Below the pieces are notes generated by a model, which searched no databases, was not told the origin of the DNA, and saw only the letters and a list, made by a program, of their open reading frames with translations. Below, one piece after another: positions 13,093 through 18,789 of a stretch of 32,210 nt of DNA. Position 1 is the first letter of the stretch. Each line of letters begins with the position of its first letter. Origin of the DNA: a virus; the IMG/VR virus record IMGVR_UViG_3300021963_000427, positions 1 to 32,210 of that record. The stretch is one strand, 5' to 3'. A program made the position numbers and the translations under genes.

Positions 13093-13938
13093 ATGAGCGT
13101 ACCGAAAAGAGAAGTCTCCCCTCCTGCCGAAGTTTCTTTCTTGGGAGGATTGGAACATGAGACAACTATGCCTACACGCTATTTAAAGTCTGGTATTCGT
13201 GACAGCGAATCCATCGAAAACTTATCTCCTATTGCTGAAAATCTTTACTATCGTTTACTGGTAACAGTTGACGATTTTGGTCGTTATGACGCTAGACCAG
13301 CAATGATTAAGGCTGCTTGCTTCCCAATAAAAGACAGCATAAATGCAGCAAAAACAGAGGCTTTACTTAAAGAACTTGCACAGCATGGATTGATTGAAAT
13401 CTATGTTGACAATGACAAGCCTTATTTGCAAATGACCAAGTGGGACAATGTTCCTCGTGCAAAAGAAAGCAAGTACCCAACAAATCCGCACAATGCTGTA
13501 CAAGTGTATGCAGATGTATGCAACACACATACAGATGTACCTTTAACTAAAACAGAAACTAAAACAAAAACAGAAACTAAAACACTCGATGCGCCTGAAG
13601 GCGTTTCACCAGAAGTTTGGGATTCTTTTGTTAAACAAAGAAAAGTTGCTCGTGCTGTGATTACCGAAACTGTCATCAAGACAATAAGGTTTGAGGCTGA
13701 GAAGGCTGGCTGGACACTTGAGAAAGCATTGGCTGAGTGTGCTGCTCGTGGATGGAGAGGATTTAAAGCTGAATGGGTAATGGCTAAACCTAACCCTGCT
13801 GACAACATCAGGCTCACAGTTCCAGCGTCAAATGAGCCTAACCATGTTTTGCTAAAAATTGAAGCTGATAGAAAAAAAGCTGTTCCTCCATCTTTGGAGA
13901 CTTTAGCAAGAATGGCTCAATTGAGGTCTAAAGCATGA
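13093..13938 (+). CDS. Phage replication initiation protein
   Basis: This is a 281-aa ORF; the conserved protein probably starts at Met26 (13168, MPTRYLKSGIRDSESIENLS). Residues 26-130 form a winged-helix-like DNA-binding region (ENLYYRLLVTVDDFGRYDAR, PAMIKAACFP, AQHGLIEIYVDNDKPYLQMT). A Thr/Lys-rich linker follows (LTKTETKTKTETKT), then a second helical domain at about 170-230 (PEVWDSFVKQRK, GWRGFKAEW), a layout like lambda O and DnaD-type initiators. No helicase or polymerase gene is seen, so the host replisome is presumably recruited. The best ribosome site here (GGGAGG, 13143) points to a nine-codon out-of-frame mini-ORF at 13157, leaving the true start uncertain. Confidence 0.78.
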   Translation: MSVPKREVSPPAEVSFLGGLEHETTMPTRYLKSGIRDSESIENLSPIAENLYYRLLVTVDDFGRYDARPAMIKAACFPIKDSINAAKTEALLKELAQHGLIEIYVDNDKPYLQMTKWDNVPRAKESKYPTNPHNAVQVYADVCNTHTDVPLTKTETKTKTETKTLDAPEGVSPEVWDSFVKQRKVARAVITETVIKTIRFEAEKAGWTLEKALAECAARGWRGFKAEWVMAKPNPADNIRLTVPASNEPNHVLLKIEADRKKAVPPSLETLARMAQLRSKA

Positions 13939-14042
13939 GCCACTATGAAGCAATGAAACTACTGGATAAGGTGCGTGAAGGCGTACCATTTCCGATACAT
14001 CTGATAAACAAAGCATTGGAACTGACTGGTGACTTGGAGTAG
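13935..14042 (+). CDS. Tiny conserved-type phage protein (35 aa)
   Basis: This 35-aa ORF (MSHYEAMKLLDKVREGVPFP and on to IHLINKALELTGDLE) starts on an ATGA overlap with the replication gene. Its 3' end overlaps the next gene's GTG start. The pattern of two short helices ending in LTGDL occurs in short proteins of betaproteobacterial phages. Function is unknown. Confidence 0.65.
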   Translation: MSHYEAMKLLDKVREGVPFPIHLINKALELTGDLE

Positions 14043-14241
14043 AAGAAATATTCAAGGCCCAAGCGATAGGGTAATTCTTGAGCAAGCAGAGGCTCGAGAA
14101 CTCTATCGTAATTGGGAATGGTCAAAGAATCGTGACCTGATTCGCGCAAGGCTTGAAAAAGCAGAACGAATTTATGGGACTGGTGCTAGAGACAGGATTC
14201 GTGCGTACATGGCACAAATGCGAGAAGGAAAACTGGAATGA
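14029..14241 (+). CDS. Small basic helical protein (GTG start)
   Basis: This 70-aa protein reads from GTG at 14029; the first in-frame ATG is very late (14208), so a non-ATG start is needed. It is highly charged (SDRVILEQAEARELYRNWEW, NRDLIRARLEKAERIYGTGA, RDRIRAYMAQMREGKLE) and probably two long helices. It overlaps the 35-aa gene by 14 bases and RusA by four (ATGA). It probably supports replication or recombination by context only. Confidence 0.68.
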   Translation: MTWSRRNIQGPSDRVILEQAEARELYRNWEWSKNRDLIRARLEKAERIYGTGARDRIRAYMAQMREGKLE

Positions 14242-14666
14242 CATTTATCGTCACATTTAAGGTTGATGGCAACCCTGTTGGTAAGCAAAGAGCAAGGTAT
14301 GCCAAGCGTGGAAACTTTGTCCAAACTTACACACCTGAGAAAACCAGAACATACGAATCTTTGATTAAAGACTCAGCAAAGCAAGCAATGGGGTCTTCCG
14401 AGCCTTTAGAGACCCCTGTGAGTCTTTATTTATACATCCGAGTGCCAATCCCTGCATCTGCTACAAAAAAGCGTTTGGAGGCCATTGCTAAAGGTGATGA
14501 AAAACCAATCAAGAAACCTGATGCTTCCAATATTTTGAAAAGCATAGAAGACGGAATGAATGGAGTGGTTTACAAGGACGATTCGCAGATTGTAAATATC
14601 CATGTGACTAAGGTTTACTCAAGTCAAGCTGGTGTGGATATTTGTGTCAAGGAGTGTCTTGAATGA
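14238..14666 (+). CDS. rusA: RusA-type Holliday junction resolvase
   Basis: This 142-aa protein is full length for the family. It begins with a beta strand (TFIVTFKVDGNPVGKQRAR) carrying conserved basic residues. The active-site signature follows: KKPDASNILKSIEDGMNGVV and YKDDSQI, with Asp95, Asp105 and Asp114/115 as expected metal ligands. RusA cleaves four-way junctions symmetrically, and in phages resolves recombination intermediates before packaging. It is in the rightward early operon, coupled by ATGA on both sides. The assignment is secure. Confidence 0.93.
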   Translation: MTFIVTFKVDGNPVGKQRARYAKRGNFVQTYTPEKTRTYESLIKDSAKQAMGSSEPLETPVSLYLYIRVPIPASATKKRLEAIAKGDEKPIKKPDASNILKSIEDGMNGVVYKDDSQIVNIHVTKVYSSQAGVDICVKECLE

Positions 14667-14995
14667 AAGCGCCATACAAAGCTATTGAGTACATCATTGA
14701 AAATTCATGCAAATATGCGGAAGCTAAAGCACAAAGAATATACCTTGATGAGTTTCGAAAAACAAAGAAGGCTTTGCTGATGAAAGATGCAATGGCTAAA
14801 GGGATAGATTCTGCTGTTGCTCAAGAGCGTGAAGCTTATGCACACTACGAATATGCAGACCTGCTAAAAGGTTTGATGATTGCCATTGAGAAAGAAGAAA
14901 CCTTAAAGTGGATGCTTGTTGCTGCCCAGATGAAAGCTGACATTTGGAGAAGTGAGCAAGCAAGTGAGCGAGTTGGCGTAAAAACCACAGAGTAG
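14663..14995 (+). CDS. Helical protein next to RusA, unknown function
   Basis: This 110-aa protein is almost entirely helical and charged (KAIEYIIENSCKYAEAKAQR, DEFRKTKKALLMKDAMAKGI, EKEETLKWMLVAAQMKADIW). Proteins with this pattern are often coded beside RusA in phages of Burkholderiales, but their role is unknown to me. The ATGA overlap with RusA suggests stoichiometric expression. No catalytic residues stand out. Confidence 0.78.
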   Translation: MKAPYKAIEYIIENSCKYAEAKAQRIYLDEFRKTKKALLMKDAMAKGIDSAVAQEREAYAHYEYADLLKGLMIAIEKEETLKWMLVAAQMKADIWRSEQASERVGVKTTE

Positions 14996-15019
14996 GTATA
15001 AACACCTAGTAGATATTGT

Positions 15020-15036
15020 GTTTAGTTTGCTATACT
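15020..15036 (+). promoter_or_regulatory. Second early promoter, matching the leftward one
   Basis: TATACT (15031-15036) preceded by TGC gives an extended -10. The stretch 15020-15047 matches 12295-12268 of the opposite strand at 25 of 28 positions. The -35 region is poor here (GTAGAT), unlike TTGACC in the other copy, suggesting a weaker or activated promoter. Confidence 0.75.
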
Positions 15037-15044
15037 TCAGTCAG

Positions 15045-15063
15045 CCCAAGCAATTCGCAAGGG
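15045..15063 (+). promoter_or_regulatory. Leader hairpin with AATTC loop (copy 2)
   Basis: CCC (15045-15047) pairs with GGG (15061-15063), and an inner GC pairs with GC around AATTC. It sits between the promoter and TTTTAAGGAAATCAAG, the ribosome site of the 68-aa gene. It mirrors the hairpin at 12248-12270. Confidence 0.65.
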
Positions 15064-15082
15064 TACTTTTAAGGAAATCAAG

Positions 15083-15289
15083 ATGGCACAAGTTTTTAAA
15101 GCATATGTTTACCAAGACAATCGTTGCTTTATTGGTGAGATTGAAGGCGTAAACATTAACACCAACATTGCAGAAATTAAAAACACACCTATTGAGTTTT
15201 ATGCAAACTCAAAGCAGGAATTGCTTGCTGATATGGTTAAGTTCTTAAAAGGAACTGGACGCACAGGTGTTTTGCGAGTTGCCAATTAA
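15083..15289 (+). CDS. Small early protein behind second promoter (68 aa)
   Basis: This 68-aa protein (MAQVFKAYVYQDNRCFIGEI and on) is probably a small alpha/beta protein, with strands at the start and a helix around SKQELLADMVKFLKG. AAGGA lies eight bases upstream. It is the first gene behind a promoter and leader nearly identical to those of the 53-aa leftward gene. The two proteins show little similarity apart from a possible SK-E/Q helix near the end. Function is unknown. Confidence 0.78.
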   Translation: MAQVFKAYVYQDNRCFIGEIEGVNINTNIAEIKNTPIEFYANSKQELLADMVKFLKGTGRTGVLRVAN

Positions 15290-15296
15290 ATCAATA

Positions 15297-15312
15297 GGGG
15301 ACTTAGTTCCCC
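15297..15312 (+). promoter_or_regulatory. Leader hairpin, GGGGA-CTTAGT-TCCCC
   Basis: A five-pair stem with the loop CTTAGT lies seven bases after the stop of the 68-aa gene. It is followed by ACTTTTAAGGA, the ribosome site of the next gene. Loop sequence, stem length and position match the hairpin at 12047-12062. Confidence 0.8.
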
Positions 15313-15330
15313 ACTTTTAAGGAATACAAA

Positions 15331-15588
15331 ATGAAATACGAATTTGACACAACTGTTGGTGAAGGCTCTGTAGTGGTTACTGTTGTCATGGAATACGACA
15401 CAGACTCAGAAGGCATTTATGGCGAGAACATTGAAGACATTATTTACGAGAAGGTAAGTGTGCTTGGTCTATTCTCTGCTGAACAATTTAAAGAACTTGA
15501 GATTGAAGGCTGTATGCGTCTTTCTAAACACATCTTGGATGAATCAGACCACTCTGCATCTGTTGACTACGATATGCGAGGTGTCTGA
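15331..15588 (+). CDS. Acidic small early protein (85 aa)
   Basis: This 85-aa protein is markedly acidic (EYDTDSEGIYGENIEDIIYE; HILDESDHSASVDYDMRGV) with a hydrophobic beta start (VVVTVVMEY). AAGGA lies nine bases before the ATG. A small, acidic early phage protein could mimic DNA or bind a host protein, but nothing in the sequence proves that. Its stop shares one base with the next ATG (TGATG). Confidence 0.75.
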   Translation: MKYEFDTTVGEGSVVVTVVMEYDTDSEGIYGENIEDIIYEKVSVLGLFSAEQFKELEIEGCMRLSKHILDESDHSASVDYDMRGV

Positions 15589-16076
15589 TGACACAAGATA
15601 AAGAATCTGGAAGTAAGAATTGGAGCTTGTTGTTGAATATTGATAGACAAGCATTAGGTCTTACGCAACAGCAATTTTGTTCTTCTTTTTCAGAATTTAC
15701 AAAAACAGTTATCCAGCAACAATCATTGGCAAGATGGGAACAAGGTGCAATTCCACATTACGACACTCGGTTGAATTTATTTAACTTTTTAAAACATATT
15801 TTTGAAACAAATGGTCTTGAATCTGAAATCGTAAAACTTGGAGTGCCACAAGCAAGTGCTACAAAAAGAATAAAAGAGTATTTAGCATTGAATCCAAATG
15901 CAACAGGAAAAGAAGCTGCTGAAGCAGTAGGTGTCACGCTTTGTAATTTAAGAAGGATTAAATCAATAAATGGTTTGACCAGCAGAAATACTATTGATGA
16001 ACTTATGAAGATTGTTGATGACAAAGAAGTAGAGATTGCAAAATTAAAAGACATTATTCGGACATTGATAAGTTAA
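15588..16076 (+). CDS. Double-HTH transcription regulator with C-terminal zipper
   Basis: This 162-aa protein has an XRE-type domain at about residues 12-70 (IDRQALGLTQQQFCSSFSEF, then QQSLARWEQGAIPHYDTRLN). A second HTH-like unit lies at about 95-128 (EYLALNPNATGKEAAEAVGV, TLCNLRRIKSING). A short leucine-zipper-like end follows (KIVDDKEVEIAKLKDIIRTL), suggesting a dimer. Its DNA looks AT-rich relative to neighbours. It is the only candidate for a larger repressor in the genome, but it lies inside an operon rather than opposite cro. It could be an early-to-late switch protein. Confidence 0.78.
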   Translation: MTQDKESGSKNWSLLLNIDRQALGLTQQQFCSSFSEFTKTVIQQQSLARWEQGAIPHYDTRLNLFNFLKHIFETNGLESEIVKLGVPQASATKRIKEYLALNPNATGKEAAEAVGVTLCNLRRIKSINGLTSRNTIDELMKIVDDKEVEIAKLKDIIRTLIS

Positions 16077-16080
16077 AAAT

Positions 16081-16167
16081 ATGACTAAAGATTGGCAACT
16101 AATTGTTATTTCACTAACGACTTTTTGGTCGCTGATGGTTTACTTCATAAGGTCTTTGTATGACTAA
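16081..16167 (+). CDS. Tiny membrane protein (28 aa)
   Basis: This 28-aa ORF (MTKDWQLIVISLTTFWSLMV and on to YFIRSLYD) has one hydrophobic helix. It overlaps the next gene by eight bases. Its first 12 bases (ATGACTAAAGAT) are identical to those of the next gene, which may reflect a local duplication of the start region. Translation is likely but unproven. Confidence 0.5.
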   Translation: MTKDWQLIVISLTTFWSLMVYFIRSLYD

Positions 16168-16396
16168 AGATGAAATCATTGAGATGGCTATACAAGCAGG
16201 ATTTGATTGGTCAGGGAAGCATCTAACTTGGGAGTTTGCTATGTGTGATGAAGAAATAGAAGCATTTGCCAAGCTAGTAGCACAGCATGAGCGTGAAAAG
16301 TGTGCAAAGGTGTGTGAAGACTTGTCTAAGGATATGACTACTGTTGCAGAACAAGCCGCAAAAGCGTGTGCGACTTTCATAAGAGGACAAGCATGA
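16160..16396 (+). CDS. Small helical phage protein (78 aa)
   Basis: This 78-aa protein (MTKDEIIEMAIQAGFDWSGK and on) contains EAFAKLVAQHEREKCAKVCE and a carboxy helix, EQAAKACATFIRG. The EREKCAKVCE pattern is widespread in small phage proteins of unknown function. Paired cysteines two turns apart could bind metal or form a disulfide. It overlaps the glutaredoxin gene by ATGA. Confidence 0.75.
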   Translation: MTKDEIIEMAIQAGFDWSGKHLTWEFAMCDEEIEAFAKLVAQHEREKCAKVCEDLSKDMTTVAEQAAKACATFIRGQA

Positions 16397-16629
16397 ACAT
16401 CACTATCTACACAAAATCTGGCTGTCCTAATTGCGTGACAGCCAAGAATCTACTCAAGACTTTGAATCTTGAGTACAAAGAGATAGACATTGAGACTGGT
16501 GATAGGTTTGCCAACTTTGTTGCGAACTATCCAGAAGCTAGACAAATGCCACAGATATTCATTGGTGACCAAAGAGTAGGTGGCTTGGCAGGGTTACAGG
16601 TTGCTTTAAAGAAGTTAGGAATGACATGA
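16393..16629 (+). CDS. Glutaredoxin
   Basis: This 78-aa protein is a complete glutaredoxin fold. The dithiol active site is CPNC (Cys11, Cys14) after the first strand (ITIYTKSG). The cis-proline motif QMPQIFIGD and the glutathione-site VGGL follow. Such enzymes pass electrons to ribonucleotide reductase or other thiol targets. No reductase gene is present here, so it presumably serves a host enzyme. The start at 16393 overlaps the previous stop, and the end overlaps the next ATG. Confidence 0.92.
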   Translation: MNITIYTKSGCPNCVTAKNLLKTLNLEYKEIDIETGDRFANFVANYPEARQMPQIFIGDQRVGGLAGLQVALKKLGMT

Positions 16630-16781
16630 CCAAATACGAATTAGCTCGGTTTGCGCTATTGGTTTTTGGAATAGCTTGCGTATTGATTGGTAGTTTGACA
16701 ATGACTGGATTTCCACCTACTGACCCATCAGCATGGTTGATGATTTTTGGTGTTGGATTCTTATGGAGGCTATGTGATTGA
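16626..16781 (+). CDS. Small two-span membrane protein (51 aa)
   Basis: This 51-aa ORF (MTKYELARFALLVFGIACVL and on) has two hydrophobic helices, at about 8-24 and 36-47, joined by a loop with two prolines (TGFPPTDPSAW). It is coupled by ATGA to glutaredoxin, and the next ORF starts within its 3' end. No homology is recognised. Confidence 0.6.
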   Translation: MTKYELARFALLVFGIACVLIGSLTMTGFPPTDPSAWLMIFGVGFLWRLCD

Positions 16782-16881
16782 AGTTATTGGATATATGCTA
16801 ATTGGCGTATTTTTTGCAATGCTTATTCCTTTTCTTCAGGCATTAGTTGAAACAAAACTAAAGGATAAAAATCATGAGTAA
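16774..16881 (+). CDS. Tiny membrane protein with GTG start (35 aa)
   Basis: This 35-aa ORF from GTG at 16774 (MIEVIGYMLIGVFFAMLIPF and on to LQALVETKLKDKNHE) has one hydrophobic helix and a charged tail. It overlaps both neighbours by eight bases. AGG lies about eight bases upstream inside the previous gene. Confidence rests on the overlap pattern and the membrane profile. Confidence 0.5.
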   Translation: MIEVIGYMLIGVFFAMLIPFLQALVETKLKDKNHE

Positions 16882-17086
16882 AGGCTCAAGTCCAAGACCA
16901 TTTAAAGTAAGCAACGAAGAATACGCAAGCAGATGGGATGCCATCTTTGGAAAAGACAATGAGAAAAAAGACGAAACGCAAATTCTGGAATCTGATAGAC
17001 CCGATACAGCACGCCATCGTTGGTGCATCGATAACCCACAGGGAGAAGCTGGACAAACTCAGAATGATGGAGTATTCCGCACTTGA
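16874..17086 (+). CDS. Small hydrophilic phage protein overlapping next gene
   Basis: This 70-aa protein begins MSKGSSPRPFKVSNEEYASR and continues WDAIFGKDNEKK. This amino-terminal pattern is typical of short phage proteins of unknown role. The remainder (about residues 30-70) is read from DNA that also encodes the first part of the next gene in another frame, a 128-base overlap, and looks less protein-like. The family is often shorter, so the tail may be a frame by-product. Confidence 0.68.
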   Translation: MSKGSSPRPFKVSNEEYASRWDAIFGKDNEKKDETQILESDRPDTARHRWCIDNPQGEAGQTQNDGVFRT

Positions 17087-17417
17087 GGCGATTACCAAGG
17101 GAAGAGGAACTATCCATGACTGGCGTACTCTTGTGGACGTACTAAACCTGTCAGAAACGATGGGCAGAGCAGGGGTAGGGCCTGAAGTACTCCCAATCTG
17201 CGAGAAGGCACAAGCAAGCCTCCATAAAGCATCTGGATACTATCAAACAACTATGCGTGTTGTTTTAGATGCGGAGGGAATCCAAGCCTGTCGTGATTTG
17301 ATTGAATTCGCAGACTTACAACAGTCCAGTATTCCTCGAAGTGAGTTTGAGAGATACATTCAGAAAACAAAAGACTATTTAAAGTCACGAGGTGATAAGG
17401 TGGTAGAAATTGAATAA
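16959..17417 (+). CDS. Early phage protein of unknown function (152 aa)
   Basis: This 152-aa protein is read from the ATG at 16959 (MRKKTKRKFWNLIDPIQHAI), with GGAAAAG upstream; an in-frame start at 16938 is possible. A basic start is followed by helices: THREKLDKLRMMEYSALEAI, then GTIHDWRTLVDVLNLSETMG, then GVGPEVLPICEKAQASLHKA. Proteins with this pattern occur next to the MSKGSSPRPF-type gene in many betaproteobacterial phages. The role is unknown; a regulatory or antitermination role would fit the end of the early operon. Confidence 0.8.
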   Translation: MRKKTKRKFWNLIDPIQHAIVGASITHREKLDKLRMMEYSALEAITKGRGTIHDWRTLVDVLNLSETMGRAGVGPEVLPICEKAQASLHKASGYYQTTMRVVLDAEGIQACRDLIEFADLQQSSIPRSEFERYIQKTKDYLKSRGDKVVEIE

Positions 17418-17667
17418 CAGTTTTACAAAGCGTGAAAGACTGCACCTAGCAAGGATTAAAGAGTTGCCTTGTGGGGTATGTGGTCAGGCAGGGCCAAGCG
17501 ATGCTCATCACATAAAACAGCATCACCAGTACCTATGTATTCCGCTTTGTAGAGACTGCCATCAAGGGCCACATAACGGAATTCACGGACAAGCAAGAAT
17601 CTGGTCAGTTATGAAACATGACGAAATGTCGGTATTAAACGAAACGCTTGCAAAACTTATTGGATAA
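17410..17667 (+). CDS. HNH/Ref-like nuclease-type zinc protein (TTG start)
   Basis: This 85-aa protein reads from TTG at 17410, because no ATG lies upstream of the conserved part; AAGGTGG precedes it. Motifs: ELPCGVCGQAGPSDAHHIKQ (CxxC and HH) and CIPLCRDCHQGPHNGIHG (CxxC-H...H), the metal-binding layout of HNH-type nucleases related to the RecA-dependent Ref and NinX-type proteins. It probably nicks or cuts DNA during recombination. It is the last gene before a terminator. Confidence 0.82.
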   Translation: MNNSFTKRERLHLARIKELPCGVCGQAGPSDAHHIKQHHQYLCIPLCRDCHQGPHNGIHGQARIWSVMKHDEMSVLNETLAKLIG

Positions 17668-17681
17668 GGCACAATATTTCC

Positions 17682-17732
17682 AACCAAGTTGCCATTTGGT
17701 TTCCTTAGAGAGATTGAGTTCTCTCTTTTTTT
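17682..17732 (+). terminator. Intrinsic terminator ending the rightward early operon
   Basis: AGAGAGA (17707-17713) and TCTCTCT (17720-17726) form a perfect seven-pair stem with a six-base loop. A run of T to 17732 follows. Directly upstream AACCAA and TTGGTT (17682-17687, 17696-17701) form a second stem. It lies 40 bases after the HNH-like gene and 35 before the next gene. Confidence 0.88.
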
Positions 17733-17766
17733 GTGCGAAAATGACGCAAACTCCATGAGGACAACC

Positions 17767-18273
17767 ATGTCTGGACTACTTGAGCCATCTGTAAAAATCG
17801 AGATTGAGATACAAAACCAAGAGAAGAAGGGCGAAGCCTGTCCAGTTGCGACAGGTGATGTAGCTGTCAATCTTGAGAATCGTGAGAAGGCGATTGAAAA
17901 GGCTAACTATGGCCCTATGAATCCCAACGAATCCAACATGGATTACTGGCGTGAAATCTCTCGTGCATGGCGCATTGCCCCTGCACAAGCCAAGAAGTCT
18001 CGTTGTGGTAATTGCGCTGCTTTCATCCAGACACCTAAGATGCTTGATTGCATTGAGAGTGGCTTAGAGATGGGTGACAACGAGATGGACGCATGGGAAG
18101 TTATCGATGCTGGTGACTTAGGATATTGTGAAGCGTTTGACTTTAAGTGTGCTTCTAAGCGTACCTGCGAAGCATGGATTAGTGGTGGGCCAATTACTCA
18201 GGAGAAAGACAATGGGAACAACGAATCAACAGGCTCTGGAGATGATGCAGAAGCTTATGCAGAAGAAGACTAA
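17767..18273 (+). CDS. Cysteine-rich phage protein, unknown function
   Basis: This 168-aa protein is read from the ATG at 17767, preceded by GAGGACAACC; earlier in-frame starts fall inside the terminator. The middle holds SRCGNCAAF, LDCIESG, LGYCEAFDFKC and KRTCEAW: six cysteines with fixed spacing that could bind iron-sulphur or zinc. The same pattern occurs in proteins upstream of the terminase of several podoviruses. The end is acidic (DDAEAYAEED). It opens the pre-terminase block. Confidence 0.8.
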   Translation: MSGLLEPSVKIEIEIQNQEKKGEACPVATGDVAVNLENREKAIEKANYGPMNPNESNMDYWREISRAWRIAPAQAKKSRCGNCAAFIQTPKMLDCIESGLEMGDNEMDAWEVIDAGDLGYCEAFDFKCASKRTCEAWISGGPITQEKDNGNNESTGSGDDAEAYAEED

Positions 18274-18334
18274 GCCCATGCCTGTGCGTGGTGAGCGTAC
18301 TGCAAAGAACAAAGCAAAGAAGCCTAAAAAGTGA
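18212..18334 (+). CDS. Small very basic protein (40 aa)
   Basis: This 40-aa protein (MGTTNQQALEMMQKLMQKKT and on to KPMPVRGERTAKNKAKKPKK) is read from the ATG at 18212, with GGAGA upstream. It overlaps the end of the Cys-rich gene by 62 bases in another frame. The lysine-rich tail suggests nucleic-acid binding, perhaps DNA condensation or packaging. Its stop overlaps the GTG of the next gene. Confidence 0.68.
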   Translation: MGTTNQQALEMMQKLMQKKTKPMPVRGERTAKNKAKKPKK

Positions 18335-18582
18335 TTAAACGAGGCACAGAGCAGTTTTCTGGCTACAACAAGCCTAAGAAGACTCCTAACCATCCAACTA
18401 AATCTCATGCTGTTTTGGCAAAGAGTGGTGAGGATGTGAAGCTTATTCGCTTTGGTCAACAAGGCGTAAAAGGCTCACCTGATGGCTCTAAGCGTAACGA
18501 AGCATTTAAAGCTCGTCACGCAGACAATATTGCCAAGGGTAAGATGAGTGCAGCATATTGGGCTAACAAGGTTAAATGGTGA
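18331..18582 (+). CDS. Small basic protein, DUF5872-like
   Basis: This 83-aa protein starts at GTG (GTGA overlap). Motifs HPTKSHAVLAKSGEDVKLIR, RFGQQGVKGS, KARHADNIAKGKMSAAYWAN and the end KVKW match a widespread small phage family (DUF5872 type) of unknown function. Its strong positive charge and place before the terminase suggest DNA association. Family recall is from pattern only. Confidence 0.8.
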   Translation: MIKRGTEQFSGYNKPKKTPNHPTKSHAVLAKSGEDVKLIRFGQQGVKGSPDGSKRNEAFKARHADNIAKGKMSAAYWANKVKW

Positions 18583-18586
18583 AACT

Positions 18587-18760
18587 ATGAAAACTCCTAA
18601 GATGAACAAAGCTGGTAAGGCTAAGATGGCTACTGTCATGCACGAATTTGGCAAGGGTGAACTTCACTCTGGCAAAGGTGGCAAAGTAGTTAAGAATCCA
18701 AAACAAGCAGTTGCGATTGCCATAAGTGAAGCTGCTCGTAAGATGGGTCGCATGAAGTGA
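18587..18760 (+). CDS. Small basic protein, DUF6496-like
   Basis: This 57-aa protein is read from the ATG at 18587. The pattern KAKMATVMHEFGKGELHSGK, GGKVVKNPKQAVAIAISEAA resembles the DUF6496 family of short proteins in phages and bacteria. It is lysine-rich and probably binds nucleic acid. Its TGA stop is also the TG of an extended -10 promoter (TGATATACT). Confidence 0.78.
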   Translation: MKTPKMNKAGKAKMATVMHEFGKGELHSGKGGKVVKNPKQAVAIAISEAARKMGRMK

Positions 18761-18766
18761 TATACT
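18758..18766 (+). promoter_or_regulatory. Candidate extended -10 promoter before terminase genes
   Basis: TGATATACT merges the stop codon of the preceding gene with a TATACT -10 box. The predicted start is near 18773. A -35 is not evident, as is usual for extended -10 promoters. It would drive the packaging and head operon. Confidence 0.6.
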
Positions 18767-18768
18767 TA

Positions 18769-18789
18769 ATCTACTCGTTGTGAGTAGAT
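18769..18789 (+). promoter_or_regulatory. Perfect hairpin in terminase leader
   Basis: ATCTACTC (18769-18776), loop GTTGT, and GAGTAGAT (18782-18789) form an eight-pair stem without a T-run. It overlaps the predicted transcript start of the adjacent promoter. It could therefore be an operator palindrome, or a leader hairpin if the start lies further upstream. Confidence 0.75.
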
